Shown one piece after another: positions 34,096 to 43,910 of a stretch of 64,000 nt of DNA. The notes below the pieces were generated by a model. The model had not been told where the DNA came from. It was given only the letters and a program-made list of their open reading frames with translations, and ran no database searches. Position 1 is the first letter of the stretch; every line of letters starts with the position of its first letter. Source of the DNA: Oscillospiraceae bacterium (GTDB taxonomy: Bacteria; Bacillota; Clostridia; Oscillospirales; Acutalibacteraceae); contig JAKVOA010000001.1 of NCBI GenBank assembly GCA_022483045.1, positions 1,654,501 to 1,718,500 on the forward strand, in the 5' to 3' direction. The translations under genes were made by a program, and so were the position numbers.

Positions 34096-36702
34096 ATGAA
34101 ACTACTCGTCCTGGACGGGAACAGCATTTTAAACCGCGCTTTTTACGGCATTAAGCTTTTGACAACCAAAGAGGGTTTATATACAAACGGCATATACGGC
34201 TTTATGACCATGCTGCAAAGGCTGGAAAAAGAGACACAGCCAGACGCCGTAGCTATTGCTTTTGACCTGAAAGCGCCCACGTTTCGCCACAAGCGCTATG
34301 CCGGCTACAAAGCCAACCGCCACGGTATGCCAGAAGAACTGGCACAGCAGCTGCCAAATCTGAAAAATCTGCTGACGCTGCTGGGGTACCGCCAAGTGAC
34401 CTGCGGGGGCTATGAAGCCGACGATATTCTGGGCACGCTGGGGACCGCCTGCACCGCACGCCGCGACACCTGCATCATCGCCACCGGCGACCGCGATAGC
34501 CTGCAGCTGGTGGGGCCGTATGTTTCGGTGCGCCTTGCCAGCACCAAGTACGGCCAGCCGCAGGTGACTCTTTACGACGAGCAACGCGTAATGGACGATT
34601 ACGGCGTTACCCCGCCGGAAATGATTGAAATCAAGGCACTGCAGGGCGACTCTTCCGACTGTATCCCGGGGGTAAAAGGCATTGGGCCAAAGGGCGCGGG
34701 ACAGCTGATTCAGCAGTACCACTCCATTGATTATATCTATGAACATTTAGCAGAGCTGGATATCCGCGAAAATATGCGCCAAAAGCTGCAGAGCGGCAAA
34801 GAAAGCGCCTATCTTTCGCGTGAACTGGGCACGATCTGTACCACCGCACCCATTGACACAGACCCGCAGCATTATGTGAAAGGGCCTGTACAGAAAGCGG
34901 AAGCTGCCTCTCTGCTGCGCCGGCTTGAATTCTTTAAATTTCTGGAATCCATGGACCTTGACAGCACAGAGGCAGCGGCTTCTGACGAAGAAGAGGCCGC
35001 CGCCACAGTGCTGGTGCTGCACCCGGACTTAAAAGCACTGTGCAGCGCTCTGCAGCAGGACAAAAAAATGTATCTGCTGGGCGAATTTGATGGGCGTGAA
35101 CTGACCGCCCTGTGTGTTGCGCGCAAAAACAAAGCCTACCTGCTGGAAACGCCGGAGGAATGGAACCAGATTTTTGCGCTCTCGCTGCCCTGCTGCACGT
35201 TTGACAGCAAGCTGCTCTACCTTGCCGCGGAAAAAGCGGGTGCTGTCCTCCATGTGGAAACTGACGCCCTGCTGGCCGCCTACCTGCTCAATGCCACCGC
35301 AAACGGCTACAGCTTTGACCATGTCTGTCAGGAATACGGCGCGCTTTTACCCGGCTCGGTAGAGCCGGAAAACATGCAGCCACAAGACCTAATGCGCATA
35401 GATACCCTGAGCGGCAGCGCCAAAGTCTGTGCGCTGCCCGCCCTGTGCAGCACACTGGAACAGAAAATTGCAGAGACAGATGAAACCTCCCTGCTGAAAA
35501 ATATTGAGCAGCCCCTGGCGCGCGTACTGGCACACATGGAGCAGGTTGGCTTTGCAGTGGACCGCGAAAGCATTGCGGCCTACGGAAAAGTGCTGGAAGA
35601 AAAAGTGCAGACTTATCAGCGGCAGATTTGGGACGAAACCGGCTATGAATTTAACCTGAACAGCCCCAAACAGCTTGGTGAGGCCCTTTTTGACAAACTG
35701 GGCCTTCCGCACGGCAAAAAGACAAAGAGTGGCTGGTCCACCAGCGCCGCTGTGCTGGAAAACCTGCGGTACGATCACCCGGTCGTTGAGCTGGTTTTGC
35801 AGTACCGCACTGTCAGCAAGCTGAAAAGCACCTACTGTGACGGCCTGTTGAAAGTCATCGCGCCGGACGGCCGCATTCATTCAAGCTTTAACCAGACTGA
35901 AACCCGCACCGGCCGCATCAGCTCGACTGAGCCAAACCTGCAGAATATCCCGGTGCGAACCGACATCGGCCGCGAACTGCGCCGCTTCTTTGTTGCAAAG
36001 CCCGGCTGCGTGCTGATTGACGCCGACTATTCGCAGATTGAGCTGCGCGTACTGGCCCATGCTGCCAATGACAAAAACATGATTGACGCTTTCCGAAACG
36101 GCGAAGATATTCACCGCGCGACTGCAGCGCAGGTGTTCCACATGCCGGAAGAAATGGTGACACCCTTAATGCGCAGCCGTGCCAAGGCGGTTAATTTCGG
36201 TATTGTGTACGGAATCGGCGCCTTTTCCCTTTCCAAGCAGCTGCATATCTCCCGCAAAGAGGCTGACACCTACATTAAAGAATACCTGCAGCACTACAAT
36301 GGCATCAATGACTATATGCAGCGCATGGTGAAGGAAGCCAAAGAAAAAGGCTATGCCGAAACCATCTTTGGCCGGCGGCGCTACCTGCCGGAACTTTCCA
36401 GCAGCAACTTTAACCTGCGCTCTTTCGGTGAGCGGGTCGCGCGCAATATGCCTATACAGGGCGCTGCCGCGGATATCATCAAAATTGCCATGGTGCACGT
36501 GGAAGACCGCCTGCGCAAAGAGGGCCTTGCCGCCCGCTTGATTTTGCAAGTACACGATGAGCTGATTGTCGAGGCGCCTCAAGCCGAGGCCGAAACCGCC
36601 AGGGTGCTTTTGCAGCAGGAAATGGAAAACGCAGCGCAGCTCTCTGTGCCGCTGACTGCTGACGCAAAAATCGGCAAAACATGGTACGAAGCAAAGGCAT
36701 AA
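34096..36702 (+). CDS. polA: DNA polymerase I
   Basis: An 868-residue repair and Okazaki-fragment polymerase. The N-terminal 5'-3' exonuclease domain (1-285) has LVLDGNSILNRAFYG, YEADDILGTL and KGIGPKGA. The central exonuclease-like domain (about 295-460) lacks the acidic DxE proofreading motif, as in Bacillus stearothermophilus Pol I. The polymerase domain carries motif A DADYSQIELR, motif B RSRAKAVNFGIVYG and motif C QVHDELIVEAP. GCGGAGG precedes ATG 34096. Overall length is close to the family norm. Confidence 0.98.
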   Translation: MKLLVLDGNSILNRAFYGIKLLTTKEGLYTNGIYGFMTMLQRLEKETQPDAVAIAFDLKAPTFRHKRYAGYKANRHGMPEELAQQLPNLKNLLTLLGYRQVTCGGYEADDILGTLGTACTARRDTCIIATGDRDSLQLVGPYVSVRLASTKYGQPQVTLYDEQRVMDDYGVTPPEMIEIKALQGDSSDCIPGVKGIGPKGAGQLIQQYHSIDYIYEHLAELDIRENMRQKLQSGKESAYLSRELGTICTTAPIDTDPQHYVKGPVQKAEAASLLRRLEFFKFLESMDLDSTEAAASDEEEAAATVLVLHPDLKALCSALQQDKKMYLLGEFDGRELTALCVARKNKAYLLETPEEWNQIFALSLPCCTFDSKLLYLAAEKAGAVLHVETDALLAAYLLNATANGYSFDHVCQEYGALLPGSVEPENMQPQDLMRIDTLSGSAKVCALPALCSTLEQKIAETDETSLLKNIEQPLARVLAHMEQVGFAVDRESIAAYGKVLEEKVQTYQRQIWDETGYEFNLNSPKQLGEALFDKLGLPHGKKTKSGWSTSAAVLENLRYDHPVVELVLQYRTVSKLKSTYCDGLLKVIAPDGRIHSSFNQTETRTGRISSTEPNLQNIPVRTDIGRELRRFFVAKPGCVLIDADYSQIELRVLAHAANDKNMIDAFRNGEDIHRATAAQVFHMPEEMVTPLMRSRAKAVNFGIVYGIGAFSLSKQLHISRKEADTYIKEYLQHYNGINDYMQRMVKEAKEKGYAETIFGRRRYLPELSSSNFNLRSFGERVARNMPIQGAAADIIKIAMVHVEDRLRKEGLAARLILQVHDELIVEAPQAEAETARVLLQQEMENAAQLSVPLTADAKIGKTWYEAKA

Positions 36703-36787
36703 GGAAAAATCGGCCATAAAAGATTTTGCTTTTGCTCAAAACACCAAAGATGGATTTCAACGATAACTTTTAAGAAAGGAATTCTTT

Positions 36788-37618
36788 ATGTTTTTTAGCT
36801 GTCCTGTTTGTAAAAAAGAATTTTATTATACAAATAGTAATCATACAGTGACCTGCGAAAACGGCCACAGCTTTGATTTTGCCAAAGAGGGATACTTGTA
36901 CCTGCTGCCGCCCAACAAAAAACACAGCAAATCCCCCGGAGACGACAAAGAGATGGTCGAAGCACGGCGGCGCTTTCTTTCCGGCGGAAATTACGAACTT
37001 TTTGCCGAGGAGCTCTGCCAGCTTGCCCGCCGCTACACACCTGCCGGCGCGCCAGTTGTACTGGATGCCGGCTGCGGCGAGGGCTACTACACGGCCCAGC
37101 TTGCCGACACCCTGCAGGAGGGCGGCCGTACCGCACAGATTTTTGGCTGCGATATCTCAAAGGCGGCGATTCGTCTGGCCGCAAAGGCCGTGCCCGGCGT
37201 TTCTTTTGCGGTAGCAAGCAGTTTTTCGCTGCCAATGCCAGACGCCTCTGTTGACCTTTTGACGGATATCTTTGCACCGGTTGTTCCAGAGGAATTTCAG
37301 CGGGTGACAAAACCGGGCGGGCGCTTTCTGCTGGCAGTGCCCAGTGCGCGGCATTTGTACGGCTTGAAACAAATTCTGTATGATCAGCCTTACGAAAATG
37401 AAGAAAAAGACACCGACTACCCCGGTTTCTGCTTTCTGGAGCGGGTCCCCGTGCGTGGCAGCCTAACGCTTTTGGGGCAGGACGTACAGGACCTTTTCGC
37501 AATGACGCCTTATTACTGGAAAACCCCGAAAGAGGGCTGCGAAAAGCTGAAAAACGTAACAGAGCTTACAACAGAAATCGGCTTTGATTTTCTGGTATAT
37601 GAAAGGAATCCACAGTGA
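36788..37618 (+). CDS. rlmA: 23S rRNA guanine-N1 methyltransferase, RlmA type
   Basis: A 276-residue SAM-dependent methyltransferase. A zinc-binding N-terminus has CPVCKKEF and CENGHSFDFAKEGY, the RlmA signature; the SAM domain has VVLDAGCGEGYYT (about residue 90). RlmA(I) modifies G745 and RlmA(II) G748 in 23S rRNA; which one applies here cannot be told by eye. AAGGAATT precedes the ATG. Its stop overlaps the GTG start of rimI. Confidence 0.92.
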   Translation: MFFSCPVCKKEFYYTNSNHTVTCENGHSFDFAKEGYLYLLPPNKKHSKSPGDDKEMVEARRRFLSGGNYELFAEELCQLARRYTPAGAPVVLDAGCGEGYYTAQLADTLQEGGRTAQIFGCDISKAAIRLAAKAVPGVSFAVASSFSLPMPDASVDLLTDIFAPVVPEEFQRVTKPGGRFLLAVPSARHLYGLKQILYDQPYENEEKDTDYPGFCFLERVPVRGSLTLLGQDVQDLFAMTPYYWKTPKEGCEKLKNVTELTTEIGFDFLVYERNPQ

Positions 37619-38079
37619 GCAATACCGCACAAGTTGTACCTATGGCAGAAGCGCACATCGCCGCTTTGGCGCAGCTTGAGCGCCTGTGCTTTTCTGCGCC
37701 ATGGAGTGAAGCCGGCCTGCGCGCGGAGCTTTTCTGTGACACAGCTGTTTTTCGGGTGGTTGTATCCGGCGGCAAAGTGCTCGGCTACGGCGGTATGCAC
37801 TTTGTCTGCGGTGAGGGCTATATCGACAATATCGCAGTGCTGCCCGCCGCCCGCCGGCAGGGCATCGGCCGCAGGTTAGTCCAGGCACTGCTGGACTACG
37901 CAAACGATCGCGGCGGCGCTTTCGTCACGCTTGAAGTCCGGGAAAGCAACACCGCAGCCACTGCACTTTACCGTTCCCTGGGCTTTTTACCGGTGGGGCG
38001 GCGGCGCAGCTACTACACAAAGCCCGCGGAGGACGCCCTGCTCTTTACCCGCCGCTTTGAGAATCCCCCTCTCTCATAA
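37615..38079 (+). CDS. rimI: Ribosomal-protein-alanine N-acetyltransferase
   Basis: A 154-residue GNAT acetyltransferase. The acetyl-CoA loop is VLPAARRQGIGRRLVQALLDYA (positions about 79-100, read RRQGIG) and EVRESNTAATALYRSLGF is typical of RimI, which acetylates the N-terminal alanine of ribosomal protein S18. GTG start overlapping rlmA by four bases, with GAAAGGAA before it. In many Firmicutes rimI adjoins tsaD; here a regulator gene separates them. Confidence 0.9.
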   Translation: MSNTAQVVPMAEAHIAALAQLERLCFSAPWSEAGLRAELFCDTAVFRVVVSGGKVLGYGGMHFVCGEGYIDNIAVLPAARRQGIGRRLVQALLDYANDRGGAFVTLEVRESNTAATALYRSLGFLPVGRRRSYYTKPAEDALLFTRRFENPPLS

Positions 38080-38404
38080 GAAAGAAATTTCAATTTGTAT
38101 GCGACTTGAAGAATTCTGTATGTTCCCTGTTTTTATCTTTGTTTTTGCCTTTTATGGTGAGATGTTCCATGTATCGTTCTATTTTTTTTAATTCTATCGC
38201 TGTTTGTCCCTATAAAAGCAAAGAGCAACCGGCAAGCGGGCAATGGATTGAAACATCCCCCCTTTACTTGTGCATTATGGCTCTTTTGGTATGCAGGAAG
38301 CTGTCCGCAACCGCCGGTTGCGGCACTGAAAAGCAGAAATGCTGGTCTGCAACCGCCTTTGTCTGCTATGCTTTCATCAACAAAACAGAAGAGGAGATTT
38401 CTTT
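38080..38404. other. Gene-free interval before the XRE gene
   Basis: A 325-base gap with a T-rich middle (38150-38200). I see no gene, RNA fold or clear terminator. GAGGAG at 38390-38395 is the ribosome site of the next gene. Confidence 0.4.
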
Positions 38405-39085
38405 ATGAATATTGAAATTGCAAATCGGCTGGTACAGCTGCGAAAAAAGAATGGCTTCTCGCAGGAGGAACTCGCCGCAAGGCTCGGCATCAGCCGGCAG
38501 GCGGTTTCAAAGTGGGAACGCGCCGAATCTTCACCCGACACCGACAACCTGATTTTACTGGCGCAGCTTTACCATGTTTCGCTGGATGACCTGCTGAGGA
38601 CAGACGATCCTGTCACACCTAAGCCACCGTCATGGGACAGCACCTCCGCACAAAGCGGTCCGCAGGCACCCGGCCCCGGCGCTTTCAATCCGCAGCCGCA
38701 AGGACATCCGGCCTGCTCCGAAGCCGCGCAGCAGCCGCCTTATTTACAGACGTTTTTATCTGCCGCTCCGGTTCTTTCCGCTCTGCTGCTGCAGCTGCTC
38801 TTTACACTGATTCCGCCGCTGCACAGCCTTGCCGCGCCGATTTTTACCCTGGGCACGACCTGCATCTATCTGATCTTAGGCTGTTGCTTTCGCTGCTGGC
38901 ACCCAGGCTGGCTGGTTTTTTTGATGATCCCGGTTTACACGGCGGGCATCGTCGGTGCCTATCCGATTTTTATCACGATTATCTTTCTGCTGATGGGTTT
39001 TCTTTTTAACAAATGGCACCCAGCGTGGATTTTGTACATCACCATTCCTATTTTTAATGCACTTTCAAATTTTCTGCATTTTTGA
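38405..39085 (+). CDS. XRE-family regulator with membrane domain
   Basis: A 226-residue protein. Residues 1-65 are a Cro/CI-type helix-turn-helix (RLVQLRKKNGFSQEELAARL, then GISRQAVSKWERAESSPDT). A Pro/Gln-rich linker (75-115) leads to four or five membrane helices, with a repeated HPGW/HPAW motif. Membrane-bound XRE proteins of this shape are common in Clostridia and may sense envelope signals. GAGGAG lies nine bases before ATG 38405. Its targets are unknown; it stands between rimI and tsaD. Confidence 0.88.
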   Translation: MNIEIANRLVQLRKKNGFSQEELAARLGISRQAVSKWERAESSPDTDNLILLAQLYHVSLDDLLRTDDPVTPKPPSWDSTSAQSGPQAPGPGAFNPQPQGHPACSEAAQQPPYLQTFLSAAPVLSALLLQLLFTLIPPLHSLAAPIFTLGTTCIYLILGCCFRCWHPGWLVFLMIPVYTAGIVGAYPIFITIIFLLMGFLFNKWHPAWILYITIPIFNALSNFLHF

Positions 39086-39138
39086 CTTCAAAACTTTATT
39101 TAATAAATAATAACCTGATTGAGGAGCTTCTATATCTT

Positions 39139-40152
39139 ATGAAAATACTCGCATTGGAAAGTTCCTGTGACGAAACCGCTGCCGCCATTGTAGAAGATGG
39201 ACGCACCATTCTCTCCAGCGTAGTCGCGTCGCAGGTAGAGGAGCACAAACTTTACGGCGGGGTAGTACCGGAAATCGCCAGCCGCCGCCACTGTGAGGCT
39301 GTGGTTCCCGTTACCCAAAAAGCGCTGGAAGACGCCGGCCTTTCTCTTGCCGATATTGACGCGATTGGCGTTACCTATGCGCCGGGGCTGATTGGCGCGC
39401 TGCTGGTGGGGGTCAACTTTGCCAAAGGGCTCGCGATGGCCTCTGGCAAACCGCTGGTACCGGTACATCACCTGCGCGGACACGTTGCCGCAAATTACCT
39501 GACCAGCCCCGACCTGAAACCTCCCTTTCTGTGCCTGGTGGTTTCGGGTGGGCACACGCATATTGTACAGGTAAAGGACTACACTGACATTGCTGTACTG
39601 GGCCAGACGCGCGACGACGCCGCCGGAGAAGCCTTTGACAAAGCTGCTCGCGCCATGGGTATGCCTTACCCCGGCGGCATTGAGCTGGACGAAACCGCCG
39701 AAAGCGGCGACGACCACGCCTTTACGCTGCCGCGCCCGCGGGTAGACGGATCTCGCTATGACTTCAGCTTTTCGGGGCTGAAAACTTCTGTTATCAATCT
39801 GATTCACAACGCCGAGCAGCGCGGCGAAACTCTTTCTGTGCCGGATCTTGCTGCCTCTTACCGGCGCGCAGTGGTCGACTGTCTTGAGCGCAACTTTGTG
39901 CGCGCAGCCGATGACACCGGCGCAAAGACGCTGGTGCTTGCAGGCGGAGTCAGCGCAAACCGCCTGCTGCGCCGCCGGCTTGCGGCTGTCTGCAAAGAGC
40001 GCAGATGGGCTTTTTACTGCCCGGCGCTCCCTCTTTGCGGTGACAACGCCGCCATGATTGCCTCGCAGGCTTATTATGAATTTTTAGCCGGTCATACCGC
40101 CGGAAATGACCTGAATGCGCGCCCTGAAATGCCTATGGAAGAAAATAATTGA
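39139..40152 (+). CDS. tsaD: tRNA N6-adenosine threonylcarbamoyltransferase TsaD
   Basis: A 337-residue protein of the Kae1/TsaD family that, with TsaB and TsaE, transfers threonylcarbamoyl to A37 of ANN-decoding tRNAs. It begins ILALESSCDETAAAIVEDG, the metal-binding histidines are in VHHLRGHVAAN (near residue 110), and VSGGHTHIV and LAGGVSANRLLRRRL are typical. I start at ATG 39139, with GAGGAG 12 bases upstream, which yields the universal N-terminus. tsaB and tsaE are not in this window. Confidence 0.97.
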   Translation: MKILALESSCDETAAAIVEDGRTILSSVVASQVEEHKLYGGVVPEIASRRHCEAVVPVTQKALEDAGLSLADIDAIGVTYAPGLIGALLVGVNFAKGLAMASGKPLVPVHHLRGHVAANYLTSPDLKPPFLCLVVSGGHTHIVQVKDYTDIAVLGQTRDDAAGEAFDKAARAMGMPYPGGIELDETAESGDDHAFTLPRPRVDGSRYDFSFSGLKTSVINLIHNAEQRGETLSVPDLAASYRRAVVDCLERNFVRAADDTGAKTLVLAGGVSANRLLRRRLAAVCKERRWAFYCPALPLCGDNAAMIASQAYYEFLAGHTAGNDLNARPEMPMEENN

Positions 40153-40185
40153 AAGTAAAATTTGCAGAAAATTCATAATGGTGCC

Positions 40186-40214
40186 TTGCTTCCTGACGAA
40201 ATGTGTACTATAAT
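40186..40214 (+). promoter_or_regulatory. Promoter of pckG
   Basis: TTGCTT (40186-40191), 17-base spacer, TATAAT (40209-40214). Confidence 0.7.
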
Positions 40215-40278
40215 CATTGTTAAACGGCTGCTAAAACAACATGAGTGTATGGCCATTGGGCCGGAAGGAGAGCATTGT

Positions 40279-42048
40279 ATGACAACCAATCAATCTGTAC
40301 TGAGCTGGATCGAAAAAGTGAAGGCTTTGGTTACGCCGGCTGATGTGATGTGGATAGACGGCTCGGAAGAACAGCTGGAGTCTCTGCGTAAAGAGGCTGT
40401 TCAAACGGGCGAAATGATTAAGCTTAACCAGGAAAAACTGCCTGGCTGCTACCTGCACCGCACAGCAGAAAACGATGTTGCCCGTGTAGAGGGACGCACC
40501 TTTATCTGCTCGCGTAAAGAAGAGGATGCCGGACCCACCAACCACTGGATGGACCCACAGAAATGCTACAAAATGCTTTTCGATATTGCGCGCGGCAGCT
40601 ATACGGGCCGCACCATGTACATCATCCCGTACTCCATGGGCCCGGTCGGTTCTCCTTTTGCGAAAATCGGCGTTGAAGTGACAGATTCGATTTATGTCGT
40701 TTTAAATATGTCCATTATGACCCGCGTGGGCGAAAAAGTATGGAAAACCCTGGGCAGCAGCAACGACTGGGTGCGCGGTCTGCACTGCAAGTGCAATGTC
40801 GACCCCGAAAAGCGCTACATCTGTCAGTTCCCTGAGGACAACACCATTATTTCGGTCAACTCCGCCTACGGCGGCAACGTTCTTTTGGGCAAAAAATGCT
40901 TTGCTCTGCGTATTGCCTCTTATCAGGGCAAAACAGAGGGCTGGATGGCCGAGCACATGCTGATTTTGGGCATTCAGAACCCCAAGGGTGAAATTAAATA
41001 TGTATCGGCTGCTTTCCCCTCCGGCTGCGGCAAGACCAACCTTGCCATGCTGATTCCGCCGGAAAGCTACCGCAAAAAGGGATATAAAATCTTTACAGTA
41101 GGCGATGATATCGCTTGGATGCGCATTGGTCCGGACGGCCGCCTGTGGGCGATTAACCCGGAAAACGGTTTCTTTGGCATTGCCCCTGGCACAAACGCCA
41201 AATCAAACCCCAACGCCCTGGCAACTACCCGCAAGGGCACTATCTTTACCAATGTTGCGTACAATAAAGACGACAACACCGTTTGGTGGGAAGGTCTTGA
41301 CAAAAACCCGCCGGAAAACGGCATAGACTGGAAAGGCCGCCCTTGGAACGGCAAGACCAGCAAAGAAAAGGGTGCACACCCCAACAGCCGCTTTACTGCA
41401 CCAGCAAAGAACTGCCCCTGCATCAGCCCTGAGTTTGACAAAGGCGCCGGCGTGCCGATTTCCGCCATTATCTTTGGCGGCCGCCGCGCACAGACCACAC
41501 CTTTGGTGTACCAGTCCCGCTGCTGGAACAATGGCGTATTCGTCGGCTCGATTATGGCCTCTGAGACCACTGCAGCGGCAACCGGCGCGGTCGGTGTCGT
41601 GCGCCGTGACCCAATGGCTATGCTGCCTTTCTGCGGCTACAACATGGGTGATTATCTGGGCCATTGGATTGAAATGGGCCAGAAACTGGGCGACAAAGCT
41701 CCCAAGATTTTCAACGTCAACTGGTTCCGTCTGGACAAAGACGGCAACTTCCAGTGGCCGGGTTTTGGCGAAAATCTGCGTGCGCTTGAGTGGATTCTTG
41801 GCCGCTGCGACGGTACTGCCGACGCAACCGAAACACCGATCGGCTACGTGCCAAAGCCAGAGGATATCAATATGGAGGGTCTGGAGGACGAAGTCAGTGC
41901 CGACACCCTGAAAGAAATCCTGACCGTTGACAAGAGCCAATGGCAGAAAGAAGCCGATGAAATTACCGAATTCTACAAGAAGTTCGGCAGCAAGCTGCCA
42001 AAAGAACTTTCCAGTGAACTGGATGGTCTAAAAGCCCGTTTAAAGTAA
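40279..42048 (+). CDS. pckG: Phosphoenolpyruvate carboxykinase (GTP)
   Basis: A 589-residue GTP-dependent PEPCK interconverting oxaloacetate and PEP, in anaerobes often run toward carboxylation. The kinase P-loop is AFPSGCGKTNLAM (near residue 250), with the reactive cysteine of the GTP class; other family parts are VGDDIAWMR and GFFGIAPGTN. AAGGAG precedes ATG 40279 by about eight bases, although the frame extends upstream. It has its own promoter and terminator. Confidence 0.97.
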   Translation: MTTNQSVLSWIEKVKALVTPADVMWIDGSEEQLESLRKEAVQTGEMIKLNQEKLPGCYLHRTAENDVARVEGRTFICSRKEEDAGPTNHWMDPQKCYKMLFDIARGSYTGRTMYIIPYSMGPVGSPFAKIGVEVTDSIYVVLNMSIMTRVGEKVWKTLGSSNDWVRGLHCKCNVDPEKRYICQFPEDNTIISVNSAYGGNVLLGKKCFALRIASYQGKTEGWMAEHMLILGIQNPKGEIKYVSAAFPSGCGKTNLAMLIPPESYRKKGYKIFTVGDDIAWMRIGPDGRLWAINPENGFFGIAPGTNAKSNPNALATTRKGTIFTNVAYNKDDNTVWWEGLDKNPPENGIDWKGRPWNGKTSKEKGAHPNSRFTAPAKNCPCISPEFDKGAGVPISAIIFGGRRAQTTPLVYQSRCWNNGVFVGSIMASETTAAATGAVGVVRRDPMAMLPFCGYNMGDYLGHWIEMGQKLGDKAPKIFNVNWFRLDKDGNFQWPGFGENLRALEWILGRCDGTADATETPIGYVPKPEDINMEGLEDEVSADTLKEILTVDKSQWQKEADEITEFYKKFGSKLPKELSSELDGLKARLK

Positions 42049-42062
42049 ACTCTGCATTTCAT

Positions 42063-42092
42063 AAAAAGCCGCGGCGAAAGCTGCGGCTTTTT
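42063..42092 (+). terminator. Terminator of pckG
   Basis: A 10-bp stem AAAAAGCCGC/GCGGCTTTTT, bidirectional in look. Confidence 0.85.
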
Positions 42093-42119
42093 GCATCTTT
42101 TCCCGCTGCATGGTATACT
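42091..42119 (+). promoter_or_regulatory. Promoter of rsmE
   Basis: TTGCAT (42091-42096), 17-base spacer, TATACT (42114-42119); the -35 begins inside the T run of the pckG terminator. Confidence 0.55.
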
Positions 42120-42260
42120 AATCGCAAAGGCATAAGCAAACCGCCGAAAGGAGCTGCGGCTCCCCTGCCTGCCCGCCGAACCGCGCCTGCGTTTGGTACC
42201 AAAAGTCCATTCGTATGGGCCTTTCTGCTACTAATGATCCATAAGAGAGGATGCATCCAT

Positions 42261-42977
42261 ATGCCCCGATTTTTTATCAGTGAGCCACCCGGTGAAGAAA
42301 TCGTTTTGGGCGGCGAAGACGCCCACCATATTGCAAAAAGCCTGCGTATGCGCCCGGGCGAGGCTGTTACCCTGTGCGACGGAAACGGGCTTGACTACCA
42401 CGGCGAAATTGCCGAAGTTGGCACGGAAACCGTTCGTATTCAAATTCTTTCCTCAGAAAAGAATCAGACAGAACCAAGCGTGAACGTCACGCTGTGCCAA
42501 GGCGTGCCAAAGAGCGCAAAAATGGACTGGATTGTGCAGAAAGCCGTGGAACTCGGCGTTTCACGCATTGTGCCAACCCTGACCGCCCGCTGTGTCTCCC
42601 GCCCAGAGGAAAAATCCGCCGCCAAGAAAGTACAGCGCTGGCAGAAAATTGCCTGTGAAGCCGCCAAGCAGAGCGGCCGCGGCGTTCTTCCCCGCGTACT
42701 GCCATTTGCGCTACTGCCAAAGGCTGTGGCAGCAGCACCTGGAAAGTGCCTGCTGTTTTACGAGGGCGGCGGCGAAAAGCTGACCAATGCAGTACAGGAG
42801 ACAGACACCAATGTGACTATTTTTGTCGGTCCAGAGGGTGGCTTCGCACCGGAAGAAGTACAGCTGCTGCAGGACGCGGGCGGCATGGTGGCGTCGCTCG
42901 GGCCGCGCATTCTGCGCACAGAGACAGCCCCGCTTGCCGCCCTGACCGCTGTCATGCTTTTGACCGGAAATTTGTAA
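42261..42977 (+). CDS. rsmE: 16S rRNA m3U1498 methyltransferase
   Basis: A 238-residue SPOUT-class methyltransferase. The N-terminal PUA-like part reads PRFFISEP and GEDAHHIAKSLRMRPGE; the knotted C-terminal part has VGPEGGFAPEEV and LGPRILRTETAPLAAL, the RsmE signature. I start at ATG 42261, ten bases after AGAGAGG, which gives the standard N-terminus. It is followed by an SDR gene 66 bases on, probably the same transcript. Confidence 0.95.
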   Translation: MPRFFISEPPGEEIVLGGEDAHHIAKSLRMRPGEAVTLCDGNGLDYHGEIAEVGTETVRIQILSSEKNQTEPSVNVTLCQGVPKSAKMDWIVQKAVELGVSRIVPTLTARCVSRPEEKSAAKKVQRWQKIACEAAKQSGRGVLPRVLPFALLPKAVAAAPGKCLLFYEGGGEKLTNAVQETDTNVTIFVGPEGGFAPEEVQLLQDAGGMVASLGPRILRTETAPLAALTAVMLLTGNL

Positions 42978-43043
42978 AAGGGACAAATGCCCATGCACAT
43001 ATTTTGCCCACAAAGCGAATAGGATAAAGGAGGTCCTGTCCCC

Positions 43044-43748
43044 ATGGAAACCGCTCTGGTTACCGGCGGCAGCCGTGGCATTGGCGCGGCTGTGTGCCGC
43101 CGGCTTGCCAAAGAGGGCTATCAGGTCATTATCAATTACTGCACCCATCAAGAAGCCGCACTGGCGCTGGCTGACGAAACCGGCGGCACCGCTCTGCAGG
43201 CAGATGTTGCAGACCGCGCCGCCTGTGAAGCCATGTTTGAGCAGGCTGGTAACGTAGATGTGCTGGTCAACAATGCCGGCATTGCCCAGCAGAAGCTGTT
43301 TACCGACATTACCGAGAATGAGTGGAACCGCCTGTTTGCGGTTGACGTAGGCGGCGTTTACCGCTGCTGTCAGTTGGCGCTTCCCTATATGATTCATGTA
43401 AAACGCGGCAGTATCATCAATATTTCCTCTATGTGGGGACAGACCGGCGGCTCCTGCGAAGTGCACTACTCCGCTGCAAAAGCTGCTGTCATCGGCCTGA
43501 CAAAGGCGCTGGCAAAAGAACTCGGCCCCAGCCATATCCGCGTCAACTGTATCGCACCCGGCGTCATCAATACCCAAATGAACGCCATGCACGGACCAGA
43601 CGTTTTGCGGGAACTGGCAGAGGATACCCCACTTGAGCGCTTGGGCACCCCCGAAGATATCGCTGCAGCAGCCGCTTTCTTTGCCGGAAGCGACGCTGCT
43701 TTTATTACCGGGCAAGTACTGGGGGTAAACGGCGGTTTTGTCATTTAG
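43044..43748 (+). CDS. Short-chain dehydrogenase, FabG-like
   Basis: A 234-residue SDR. The NAD(P) loop is TGGSRGIGAAV, NNAG is present, and the catalytic set is Ser near residue 130 (IINISSMWG), YSAAK (Tyr/Lys about 146-150) and the APG loop. It looks like 3-oxoacyl-ACP reductase, but it is outside any fatty-acid cluster, so another carbonyl substrate is possible. Strong AAAGGAGG precedes the ATG. Confidence 0.9.
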   Translation: METALVTGGSRGIGAAVCRRLAKEGYQVIINYCTHQEAALALADETGGTALQADVADRAACEAMFEQAGNVDVLVNNAGIAQQKLFTDITENEWNRLFAVDVGGVYRCCQLALPYMIHVKRGSIINISSMWGQTGGSCEVHYSAAKAAVIGLTKALAKELGPSHIRVNCIAPGVINTQMNAMHGPDVLRELAEDTPLERLGTPEDIAAAAAFFAGSDAAFITGQVLGVNGGFVI

Positions 43749-43843
43749 GTGACAGGCTTCGGCGCATTTGTTAACAGAGCTGCAAATTTTTCTGCAGTAA
43801 AAGATACAATTTTGATGAAAGTGTAAAAATTATGTTAACCTCA

Positions 43844-43872
43844 TTGAAGCCCTCTGGAAAGCATGCTAAAAT
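43844..43872 (+). promoter_or_regulatory. Promoter of the peptide-binding lipoprotein gene
   Basis: TTGAAG (43844-43849), 17-base spacer, TAAAAT (43867-43872). Confidence 0.6.
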
Positions 43873-43910
43873 AGAAGCACTTTGACGATACAAAAGAAGG
43901 GGGAAAAAGC